Source: a virus. From it: 40,565 nt of DNA. This document shows, in pieces, positions 1-6,596 of this stretch (positions within the stretch are counted from its first letter, which is position 1; each line of letters begins with the position of its first letter). The position numbers were made by a program, and so were the translations under genes. Where the stretch lies: positions 1 through 40,565 of IMG/VR virus record IMGVR_UViG_3300025132_000094; one strand, 5' to 3'. Below the pieces are notes generated by a model. It had not been told where the DNA came from. It was given only the letters and a program-made list of their open reading frames with translations, and did no database searches.

Positions 1-1
1 A

Positions 2-226
2 TCACGAGTTGCGTGAACGATTTCTTTTCTTGCTCTGAACTCTCAAATTCTTTGGAGAGTTGTTGTTTGGATTTCTGTCCTTATGATCAACATCTTTACC
101 AGCTACCGCAGAAGAACCCAATTTACGCTTCACGCGACTCCGAGCCGTGTTCCTTCCAGCTCTCCGCTTCTTTTGGAGAGGGGATGAGTGGTAATTATCA
201 TATTCTTTTCTATAATTTCTTTCCAT
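2..226 (-). CDS. small HNH-motif basic protein
   Basis: A 74-residue, very basic protein. Its C-terminal half has the pattern VDHKD-x-NP-x-NN-x-PKNLRV followed by an Asn (about residues 47-69), which resembles the core of HNH endonucleases (His48, Asn60, Asn69). The N-terminal half is rich in Lys and Arg and has no recognisable domain. It is much shorter than a full HNH nuclease, and similar short proteins are common in marine phages. It could be a minimal nuclease or a DNA-binding protein. The stop codon lies at the very edge of the window. The gene reads toward the terminase genes if the molecule is circular, and HNH proteins next to terminases are known to assist packaging in some phages. 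That role is inferred only. Confidence 0.7.
   Translation of the reverse strand: MERNYRKEYDNYHSSPLQKKRRAGRNTARSRVKRKLGSSAVAGKDVDHKDRNPNNNSPKNLRVQSKKRNRSRNS
211..216 (+). promoter_or_regulatory. candidate -10 box of the rightward early promoter
   Basis: A perfect TATAAT lies just ahead of the first rightward open frame. The hexamer 17 bases upstream (188-193, GTGGTA) matches the -35 consensus at only three positions, and there is no extended -10. The position at the divergence between the leftward HNH gene and the rightward early arm makes a promoter sensible, but the sequence evidence is weak. Confidence 0.3.
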
Positions 227-257
227 AGTGATAAACAGCTATTCACCATATATTTCT

Positions 258-392
258 ATGGTAATGGCGAAGATAACAAAAACAATAGTCCGTGTCGCTG
301 TTCCTGTCGTTCTTGAGCTTGTTGCATCTGCAATAATGAGACAAAGCTTTAGAATCAGAAGAAGATCAAGGAACCATACTGACTATTCATAA
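258..392 (+). CDS. small hydrophobic/basic peptide, first gene of the early arm
   Basis: A short open frame of 44 codons from the ATG at 258, or 42 from the in-frame ATG at 264. The product has a hydrophobic middle (VRVAVPVVLELVASAIM) that could form one membrane helix, and a strongly basic tail with RIRRRSR. I do not recognise it. Small membrane peptides at the front of early arms are often host-takeover or exclusion factors, but nothing here shows that. The stop codon lies two bases before a 14-bp hairpin, which supports it as a real transcription unit. No Shine-Dalgarno is visible. Confidence 0.4.
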   Translation: MVMAKITKTIVRVAVPVVLELVASAIMRQSFRIRRRSRNHTDYS

Positions 393-393
393 A

Positions 394-425
394 GAACATC
401 CGTCAGATTGCTCTGACGGATGTTC
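394..425. terminator. perfect 14-bp hairpin
   Basis: Arms 394-407 and 412-425 are perfect inverted repeats (GAACATCCGTCAGA) around a TTGC loop. On the plus strand it follows the stop of the small ORF but has no U-tract, being followed by CCCATATG. On the minus strand it is followed by TTTATG. It may be a terminator, an RNase processing site or a protein-binding site in front of the ubiquitin-like operon. Confidence 0.6.
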
Positions 426-479
426 CCATATGAACAACAGAAACACAACACAACTAACGTTGTGACTACACTATTTAGC

Positions 480-680
480 ATGACTCCAAACAAATCAAGC
501 AAAAAATTATCTAATAAAAATTTAATCAATCTACTTATCAAACAAGATGAGGAGATGAGGTATTTGAAACTTGAGAATTACAAGCTTCAAAAACAAATAA
601 TTGCTGTTCTTCAGCAATCAACAAGAACAACCGAAACCAACATAAAGTATGGCAGTAACAATCCGCTACGGCGTAACTAA
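480..680 (+). CDS. small charged helical protein
   Basis: A 66-residue product from the ATG at 480. The same frame is open back to an ATG at 420, but that codon lies inside the hairpin at 394-425, so the later start is preferred. The centre (NLINLLIKQDEEMRYLKLENYKLQ as a region, roughly residues 15-45) has heptad-like Leu/Ile spacing and is probably a short coiled coil. The last 32 bases overlap the ubiquitin-like gene in another frame, suggesting coupled translation. No family is recognised, and non-coding status is possible. Confidence 0.45.
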   Translation: MTPNKSSKKLSNKNLINLLIKQDEEMRYLKLENYKLQKQIIAVLQQSTRTTETNIKYGSNNPLRRN

Positions 681-876
681 CACGATCACTCGTGACTTCG
701 ACAACGAAACTACAGTTAGTGATCTTCTCAGCGACCGCAGTCTCCTAGGTGCTCTTAACGCGCCAGAGGGCTGTGTCGCTTTATCAGGTGGCACACAGCT
801 CTCTCCCAATTCATTTGTAAGTGATTTTAGTGGTGAGACTGTAACACTAGAAAAACAAGCCTCCAGCAAAGCTTAA
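649..876 (+). CDS. ubiquitin-like beta-grasp protein (Ubl)
   Basis: A 75-residue protein whose pattern fits the beta-grasp fold: strand VTIRYG (3-8), strand NTITRDF (11-17), helix from TVSDLL through LLGAL (22-36), then strands around CVALSGG (42-48) and ETVTLEK (63-69). The size and order resemble MoaD/ThiS/ubiquitin relatives and the small Ubl of PRTRC cassettes. The assignment rests on this pattern and on the neighbours: E2-like, E1-like and JAB genes follow on the same strand. Its expected role is as the modifier activated by the E1-like protein and transferred by the E2-like protein. The C-terminus (KQASSKA) lacks the Gly-Gly typical of conjugated modifiers. It starts inside the preceding small gene and is separated from the enzyme genes by a long stem-loop. 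Confidence 0.75.
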   Translation: MAVTIRYGVTNTITRDFDNETTVSDLLSDRSLLGALNAPEGCVALSGGTQLSPNSFVSDFSGETVTLEKQASSKA

Positions 877-887
877 CTGGAACAAGT

Positions 888-942
888 CCTTGTTGCCTAG
901 ACGATTTCTTACTTCTATGAGTTTCTCGTTTAGGCAACAAGG
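888..942 (+). terminator. 17-bp stem-loop between Ubl and E2-like genes
   Basis: Arms 888-904 and 926-942 pair over 17 positions with a single G-U wobble (G900 with T930), enclosing a 21-base loop. The segment CCTTGTTGCCTA is mirrored by TAGGCAACAAGG. It begins 11 bases after the Ubl stop and ends 30 bases before the E2-like start. The downstream CAATCTTTT is only a weak U-tract. It is likely a partial terminator or mRNA stabiliser letting the Ubl be made in excess over its enzymes; that role is inferred. Confidence 0.65.
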
Positions 943-972
943 CAATCTTTTATCCATAGAACCACAGATCCA

Positions 973-1884
973 ATGCCAGAACCAAAAACATACGAACACA
1001 CAACTCCGTTGCCGTTTGAAAAGCAATACATCTTAGCAAGCGATGGCGTTTTCTACAGTAGAGAGATAATCACTACTCCAATAACAAATCAGCGAAACTT
1101 GGTAGAGAACTGCCAGTTTGAAGAAACCATGAATCTAAATCAATGTGTTAACCGATTGGAAATTAACGATCCAATGCGAGACAGAAGTTCAGTCCCTCTA
1201 TCTAGTTGCTACTACGAAGGTTACTACAACAGTGATTACAGTAAAAAACACATATTTGTTCCTATCTATGCGTTTACGTTTCCTAAAGCTGATCTAACTA
1301 AAGTAAACATCAACTACAATATTCCCGACACTAATCCTGTGTATGAGTATCAACTCACTCCAAACCAGTATACTAGGGATTTTACCAACAGGATTATACC
1401 TAAATATACTCCTCGTTTTTACAGTGATCGCCATCAAATGTATATACATTTTATTATTAACGATTCTAACTATGCAAACGGAATAATGGGTGATCGAACA
1501 ATAAGCTATCCAACTTTGTTTGCTGTAAACAAAGACACAAAGGAACCTGTTTCAATGGACTTACCAAACATATATGACACAGGCAAAATTTGCACTGGTG
1601 ATTCTTACGGCAGGTTTGACATGGACTCATCGGTAAGCACTCACGAAATTGTGCGTAATGTGCTTATTGAATTGTTTAGTTCTCCAGCTAACACAGACCT
1701 GTATCCCAGAGAAGACTTTGTAAGAGCTTATCTAATGTATGATTCAGAGGCTCAATGCTTACTTCTTCCAGACAGAGAAGGATCTCCAATCGGTGATCCG
1801 TATGCTACAAAAGAACGTGGCTTCTTCTTTCCAATAACTAAATCAGTCATTCTAGACTTTACATCAATATTATGGAAGAAATAA
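973..1884 (+). CDS. E2-like ubiquitin-conjugating enzyme (PRTRC protein B-like)
   Basis: A 303-residue protein. Residues 198-207 read PNIYDTGKIC, matching the E2 active-site signature PNI-x3-G-x-IC with identical spacing from Asn to the catalytic Cys (here Asn199 to Cys207). Downstream, IVRNVLIELFSSPANTDLYP (226-245) resembles the E2 helix after the active site that ends in the PNPDDPL-type turn. A YPTLF strand lies just before (179-183). The N-terminal 150 residues match nothing I know; they include a Cys/Tyr-rich patch near residues 79-90. By family it should take the Ubl from the E1-like enzyme as a thioester on Cys207. It overlaps the next gene by 13 bases. Length and motif position resemble the B protein of PRTRC cassettes. 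Confidence 0.8.
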   Translation: MPEPKTYEHTTPLPFEKQYILASDGVFYSREIITTPITNQRNLVENCQFEETMNLNQCVNRLEINDPMRDRSSVPLSSCYYEGYYNSDYSKKHIFVPIYAFTFPKADLTKVNINYNIPDTNPVYEYQLTPNQYTRDFTNRIIPKYTPRFYSDRHQMYIHFIINDSNYANGIMGDRTISYPTLFAVNKDTKEPVSMDLPNIYDTGKICTGDSYGRFDMDSSVSTHEIVRNVLIELFSSPANTDLYPREDFVRAYLMYDSEAQCLLLPDREGSPIGDPYATKERGFFFPITKSVILDFTSILWKK

Positions 1885-2234
1885 CACCACTAAGCATACT
1901 AAACAATGGTCACTCTGTGTTTCAAACAAACCACGGTTACCATTACCATTCTCCATACCGAGGAAGAACAGATGCTATACGATCATCTACAATTAGAAAT
2001 ATCGAGCAAACTTCTAGTCAAGTGCTAGATACATACAACATAGAGCATGGCTTGAGTCCAGCAGAGCTTCGTGTTCTGCTAAAAATTGTAGCAAAGTCTT
2101 ATCACGATTGTGGTAGAAAACGTGGAGCAATCCTTAGATACATTAAACATTACATGGAACAAGATGTTCCTCTTGGTAACAAAAGAATATTCAACAAACT
2201 GAAAGCAATGGACGAAGGATCCAGAAACAGGTAA
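1872..2234 (+). CDS. unknown protein inside the Ubl cassette
   Basis: A 120-residue protein lying between the E2-like and E1-like genes, overlapping the former by 13 bases and ending two bases before the latter. The N-terminus has a His/Tyr-rich stretch (HGYHYH near residue 21). The rest looks helical, with a conserved-looking segment AELRVLLKIVAKSYHDCGRKRG (about 64-85). No RING, B-box or other E3 cysteine pattern is present; I see only one Cys. Its tight packing into the operon suggests a cassette function such as substrate adaptor, but no homologue is recognised. Confidence 0.75.
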   Translation: MEEITPLSILNNGHSVFQTNHGYHYHSPYRGRTDAIRSSTIRNIEQTSSQVLDTYNIEHGLSPAELRVLLKIVAKSYHDCGRKRGAILRYIKHYMEQDVPLGNKRIFNKLKAMDEGSRNR

Positions 2235-2236
2235 CC

Positions 2237-2935
2237 ATGAAACAAAAACTAAACGCAACAATCATCGGTGCAGGTGGTGTAACAAGCTACCTGTTACCCG
2301 CACTCAAACGTAGCTTTGATCTCAATGTCGTATTGTTCGACGCAGACAAGCTAGAAACTCACAACCTCGACCGTCAACTGTTTCGTAACAGTGACATCGG
2401 CAAATACAAAGCAGATGCGTTGCTCAAAGCTAACGTGTTCCGCAAATCAGAGGCAGTCGCTGTAACTTCATACTTTGAAGAAGACTTGCTCGACACAGAG
2501 TATCGTCTTTACTTCGGTAAAAATTGTGACGTTATCATTTGTGCAGCCGACAATCACCCAGCTCGACGTGCAGCAATCTACGCTGCCAACGAGATGAACA
2601 AGCCGTTGATTATCGCAGCTAACGAGTTTTCTACCAGCCAAGCGTTCTTCTATGACAAACAGTATGCTTTGGAATACCAGAAGATTGACCCGTATGTTCG
2701 CTACCCTGAGATTGAAGAATCTAACGAAGGTTCTCCAATCCGCTGTCAAGGTGAAGCACTTGAGTCTACACCACAGCTTGCAATTGCTAATCAAGTTGCA
2801 GCATCATTTGCAAACTACTTAGTCTGGGCATGGTTCTGTGAAGGCTACGGCAACACATCCGACACATTCAATCCCATCGAGTTTCAATCTACATTCTCTC
2901 GTATGGAAACTATAACCTTAGCTGACTGTGCATAA
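2237..2935 (+). CDS. E1-like ThiF-family Ubl-activating enzyme
   Basis: A 232-residue Rossmann-fold protein of the ThiF/MoeB/E1 superfamily. It has the nucleotide-binding GAGGVTS loop (11-17), the acidic strand end LFDAD (33-37), the NLDRQ signature (Asn43, Arg46, Gln47), a Lys at 56 and the ICAAD segment with Asp105. A later RCQGEALES segment puts Cys170 where PRTRC-type ThiF proteins carry a conserved Cys before the final helices, making it the candidate for the thioester. It would adenylate the Ubl C-terminus with ATP and pass it to the E2-like protein. It is about the minimal E1 length, with no extra Cys domain or CxxC zinc site. Its stop and the next start overlap as TAATG. Confidence 0.88.
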   Translation: MKQKLNATIIGAGGVTSYLLPALKRSFDLNVVLFDADKLETHNLDRQLFRNSDIGKYKADALLKANVFRKSEAVAVTSYFEEDLLDTEYRLYFGKNCDVIICAADNHPARRAAIYAANEMNKPLIIAANEFSTSQAFFYDKQYALEYQKIDPYVRYPEIEESNEGSPIRCQGEALESTPQLAIANQVAASFANYLVWAWFCEGYGNTSDTFNPIEFQSTFSRMETITLADCA

Positions 2936-4131
2936 TGAGTGATAAAAAATACGCAATCCACGACGATGCTGTCTATGAAGTATCTAGCAACAACCTGTAT
3001 ACAACATACACTAAATGCAAAGTTCCTGTAACAAAATCAGTAGCTCCCGAATGGAAAGGTCAAGCCATACCTTACAAGATGTGGCAAGACATCACAGACT
3101 GGTGCGTCCTGAGTTATGAAAAATTTAAATCAGAAACACTCGTGTTTCTTTATTACGATTTAAACAAAAAAGAAGACGAGAACCGTTGGTCGTTCTGGAT
3201 ACCACCCCAGATAACCAATGGCATGACCGTCAAGTCCAACCCAGAATCAGAGTTCTTTGAAAAAGAACGCAAGAATTTTCCTGACACAATGTTTGGGACT
3301 GTGCATCACCATTGTAGTAGTTCTGCATTTCAGTCAGGAACGGACCACGCAGACGAGCTGGGGCGTGAAGGTTTACACTTCACTATTGGTCATCTAAACA
3401 AACCATTTGACTTAGATGTCCATGTAAGACTTACGATTGGAAAAGCTCACGGCGATGTGGAAGCATCGTCCGTAATCCAAGCAGATCCTAAGTTACAGAA
3501 GTGTTTCGAAAGCTTGCAAAGCTCGTACCAAATAAATACAATAAAGCAAGCTTTTGATACCCTTCACGACCTCAGCATTTGCTCTGCGTCTAAGAACTAC
3601 ACTAAACGAGAAAAACAGTTCTCCAAGCACTACGCTAAAGTAGAAAAACCAGTTACAACCAGTTACAAAAGTTCTAGTCTTGGACTAGGTTATGGTGCTA
3701 GTCACACAGGCTACACTAGAAACAATTACCAAAGTCAAATGCAATTTGACCACGAAAGTGGATGGTATACTGATAAAAAAAACGTCGAAGACACAGTAGA
3801 CGATGATTATTACTTCAGTTATCAAGACATAGCAGAAGCTACTGTTGACGAATTGTTTACAGAGCCAGACGTTCTAGCACTTCAAACTGACTACTTAGGC
3901 ACAACAAACGCAAATACATTATCCAGACCTGACAACATCAAAAAATATATTCAGATGTTAGAAGACGAAGTTTATCTGTGCACAAAAGAAGGCTTAGAAT
4001 TTACAGAACTTCTTGACAACTACTTTGACGAGAGTTTTTCTAACTACGCAATTGAAAAAGATCAGCTTGTAAAAGCTCTCAAAGAAATTGCAGAGATTGA
4101 GGCAGACATACCTCCATCTACTTTTCTATGA
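2935..4131 (+). CDS. JAB/MPN (JAMM) metalloprotease, deubiquitinase-like
   Basis: A 398-residue protein with a JAMM zinc signature HxHx7SxxD at His124, His126, Ser134 and Asp137. Glu67, in the strand ETLVFLYYD, is a candidate for the upstream catalytic Glu. The JAB domain covers roughly residues 40-175. A 220-residue C-terminal extension is charged, probably helical and acidic near its end, and is longer than in stand-alone bacterial JABs. In Ubl systems such enzymes trim the Ubl precursor or remove it from targets. It forms TAATG with the E1-like gene upstream and ATGA with the nuclease downstream. The family call is strong; the substrate is inferred from context. Confidence 0.85.
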   Translation: MSDKKYAIHDDAVYEVSSNNLYTTYTKCKVPVTKSVAPEWKGQAIPYKMWQDITDWCVLSYEKFKSETLVFLYYDLNKKEDENRWSFWIPPQITNGMTVKSNPESEFFEKERKNFPDTMFGTVHHHCSSSAFQSGTDHADELGREGLHFTIGHLNKPFDLDVHVRLTIGKAHGDVEASSVIQADPKLQKCFESLQSSYQINTIKQAFDTLHDLSICSASKNYTKREKQFSKHYAKVEKPVTTSYKSSSLGLGYGASHTGYTRNNYQSQMQFDHESGWYTDKKNVEDTVDDDYYFSYQDIAEATVDELFTEPDVLALQTDYLGTTNANTLSRPDNIKKYIQMLEDEVYLCTKEGLEFTELLDNYFDESFSNYAIEKDQLVKALKEIAEIEADIPPSTFL

Positions 4132-4496
4132 AAAATGAAGCAGCATTCTCAACTTGGGTTCGTAAATTAGCATATAAATATACCCAAAGTTCAGTGCTGT
4201 TTCAGCGCATCGAGACCACCACATCTAGTGGTGTTCCCGATGTGCTTATGCTTACTAACAACAAAACACTTCTGCTTGAGTTAAAATATGAAACAAAAAA
4301 TCTTCGCCCAATGCAAAAAGCTTGGCACAAGCGTATCCAAAAACTGGTCGAATCTAATGAAACACTTGAGCTTTGCGTTTTATGTGCTTATCCGAAAACT
4401 AAAAGACTGGTGCACTTCGTGGTAGACCAAGAACCAGTAGAATACCCACTAACTCAAGAAGGAATATACAATTTGTTTGACACATTAAAAATTTAG
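4128..4496 (+). CDS. PD-(D/E)XK nuclease, VRR-NUC-like
   Basis: A 122-residue protein with the nuclease pattern SGVPDVLML (Asp38) followed by LLLELKYE (Glu51, Lys53), then RPMQKAWHKRI (60-70), as in VRR-NUC domain proteins. An N-terminal Glu (Glu4) is in the usual helix. Phage VRR-NUC proteins are usually structure-specific nucleases acting on branched or flapped DNA. The start overlaps the JAB stop as ATGA, so it is translated with the Ubl cassette. It may simply be the first replication gene, or an effector tied to the cassette. A 206-bp noncoding gap follows it. Confidence 0.8.
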   Translation: MKNEAAFSTWVRKLAYKYTQSSVLFQRIETTTSSGVPDVLMLTNNKTLLLELKYETKNLRPMQKAWHKRIQKLVESNETLELCVLCAYPKTKRLVHFVVDQEPVEYPLTQEGIYNLFDTLKI

Positions 4497-4702
4497 ACAG
4501 TGCGTTTCCCGCCTCAGGCAAAGCATGGCGTTCGCCGTGTAATTCCTCAGGTCCGATTCCAAGCTCTAAGATGCGACTCTGCGCTGCATCTTCAAACTGC
4601 GTAGACTAGGCGAATACAGTGAATCCCCCGCGGGAGGTTGAATCCGAGAGATTCCATCCTAGATAACTGGTTAGCATTTATGCTAGCCAGCCAATTTACA
4701 AC
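4497..4702 (+). other. structured intergenic region before DNA polymerase
   Basis: No gene is seen here. It contains several hairpins: CATGGC/GCCGTG at 4524-4539 with a GTTC loop, AAGATGC (4568-4574) with GCATCTT (4586-4592), a CCCGCGGG palindrome near 4626-4633, and CTGGTTAGCA (4667-4676) with TGCTAGCCAG (4681-4690) around a TTTA loop. The motif CCTCAGG occurs twice (4512-4518, 4545-4551). A GGTCCGATTCC segment (4550-4560) recalls a tRNA T-arm, but its stem does not pair and no cloverleaf can be drawn. It may be a structured RNA leader, an origin or a control region. Confidence 0.5.
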
Positions 4703-6592
4703 ATGCAACAAGAACTACTAACTATACCAAGAAGCGAGCGACCAGCAAAAAATCTACCCCCAGCATGGGAGCCTAGTTCTTTTTGGAAAGCACCCGCCGA
4801 GTTACCTGAACTGTCAGGAGAAATAGCCATTGACCTTGAAACTTACGATCCGTATCTAAAAGAAACAGGACCCAGTTACAAACGCAATGAAGGCTTTGTA
4901 GTAGGTATAGCTATTGCAGATAAAAACCACACAATGTATTTACCCTTCGCCCACCAAGGCGGGGACAACCTACCTAAAAAAATCATAATACCTTATGTTC
5001 AAAATCAAATCAACAATGCTAATTCTATTATCTTTGCTAACGCTTTATATGATATGGGCTGGCTACACACGCTTGGAATCTCTATTGGATGCACAGTCCG
5101 AGATGTACAAGTTGCTGAAGCCTTAATCGACGAAGAGCAATTTAGCTACTCGTTAAACAGCTTATCACTAAAATACCTTGATCGACCTAAAGACGAAGAG
5201 CATCTTAAGAAAGCAGCCGAAGCTTACGGAGTAGACCCCAAAGGCGGTTTGTGGAAACTAGGAGCACGACACGTAGGCACTTACGCAGAGATTGACGCAC
5301 GTAACACTTGGGATGTGTATCAAGAACAAAAGCCAATACTTGTAAAAGAAAACTTAACCCAAATATGGGAACTAGAATGTAAGGTAACTAAAGTTCTTCT
5401 TAGTATGACACTTAAAGGTGTCCCAGTAAATATACCAGCAGCAGAAGAATACAATGACACTCTAAAGCAACGAGAAAAAGAACTAAGTTCCCAATTTGGT
5501 AGCTTAGACATCTGGTCTCCTCAACAACTCGGACATTATTGTGAGACTACACTAGGAGTTAAAGTTCCGCGAACTGAAAAAGGTAACTACTCAGTAGACA
5601 AATTCTTTTTGCAAACTACTGAAAACTCAACTTTAGCAAATATACACGAACTACGTAGTATTAACAGGTTACGAAAAGTATTTATTGAAGATATTATACT
5701 CGGGCAGAATTACAATGGTCGTATACACGCAGACTTTAAACAAACTGCGTCAGAACAAGGTGGAACACGAAGCGGTCGGTTGTCTTCTAGCAACCCCAAC
5801 ATGCAACAAGTTCCAAAAAGAAGTGCTATAGGCAAGAAGATACGCTCCCTGTATATTGCTGAACCAGATATGCTATGGTGTAAAGCAGACTATAGCTCTC
5901 AAGAGCCTCGACTACAAGTGCATTACGCTTTGTTAGGAGACATACACACAGGCAAACCTTTACCCAAAGCAGAAGAAGCATTAGCAGCTTTTAAAAAAGG
6001 AGAAAAGTTATACACATTCTTTGAAAAAGAAACAGGGTTACCTTATGACACCTGTAAAATGCTTTGTCTTGGCATCTCATACGGAATGGGAAATAAAAGA
6101 ATGGCAACACAGTTAGATATTGGAGAGGAAGAATGTAAGTTAGTAACTGAAAAATTTAATGCTAAAGCACCTTTTCTCCGTATTCTGTTCGACAACGTTA
6201 TGTTGCGAGCTAAACAAAAAGGAGAAATTAAAACTATACTAGGCAGAAAGGCTCACTTTGATTTCTGGATGCCTAGTTACGACGATAAACCAGTAAAAGG
6301 ATACAACAATGCAACTACAAAATATAAAGACCAAATTAAAAATCTCCAAAGAGCATTCGTTAGCAAAGGGCTTAACAGACTTATTCAAGGCTCTGCTGCT
6401 GATCAAACGAAACTTGCTATGGTGCTTGCTCATGACGCTGGGCTGGATCTTCGACTGCCTGTGCACGATGAGATCAATGCTATGGTTACCGACGAAGCAG
6501 AAGCTAAAAAGCTTGGTAAAATCATGGAGGAAGCAATCAACTTAAAAGTCCCTGTAGTCGCTGACATCGACCTTGGACCAACTTGGTGTTAA
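4703..6592 (+). CDS. polA: family A DNA polymerase with 3'-5' exonuclease
   Basis: A 629-residue replicative polymerase. The exonuclease domain shows DLETYD (Asp44, Glu46), an ExoII-type Asp117 and the Tyr-x3-Asp ExoIII motif at Asp198. The polymerase domain shows motif A DYSSQEPR (Asp396, Glu401), motif B K-x3-L-x3-YG (Lys452, Leu456, Tyr460) and motif C VHDE (587-590). There is no 5' nuclease domain, as usual for podoviral enzymes. Aligned on Lys452 and Tyr460, the residue equivalent to E. coli Phe762 is Leu456. The ATG at 4703 follows the structured gap and has no Shine-Dalgarno. It is the core of the replication module that runs to 14605. Confidence 0.96.
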   Translation: MQQELLTIPRSERPAKNLPPAWEPSSFWKAPAELPELSGEIAIDLETYDPYLKETGPSYKRNEGFVVGIAIADKNHTMYLPFAHQGGDNLPKKIIIPYVQNQINNANSIIFANALYDMGWLHTLGISIGCTVRDVQVAEALIDEEQFSYSLNSLSLKYLDRPKDEEHLKKAAEAYGVDPKGGLWKLGARHVGTYAEIDARNTWDVYQEQKPILVKENLTQIWELECKVTKVLLSMTLKGVPVNIPAAEEYNDTLKQREKELSSQFGSLDIWSPQQLGHYCETTLGVKVPRTEKGNYSVDKFFLQTTENSTLANIHELRSINRLRKVFIEDIILGQNYNGRIHADFKQTASEQGGTRSGRLSSSNPNMQQVPKRSAIGKKIRSLYIAEPDMLWCKADYSSQEPRLQVHYALLGDIHTGKPLPKAEEALAAFKKGEKLYTFFEKETGLPYDTCKMLCLGISYGMGNKRMATQLDIGEEECKLVTEKFNAKAPFLRILFDNVMLRAKQKGEIKTILGRKAHFDFWMPSYDDKPVKGYNNATTKYKDQIKNLQRAFVSKGLNRLIQGSAADQTKLAMVLAHDAGLDLRLPVHDEINAMVTDEAEAKKLGKIMEEAINLKVPVVADIDLGPTWC

Positions 6593-6596
6593 CCAT

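Noticed and set aside
13-228. 71-codon plus-strand frame at the left edge
   Set aside because: It is antisense to the HNH-motif gene, whose product has a recognisable pattern.
4545-4600. tRNA gene suggested by GGTCCGATTCC
   Set aside because: The would-be T-stem does not pair, the conserved T55 is C, and no D-arm or acceptor stem can be drawn around it.
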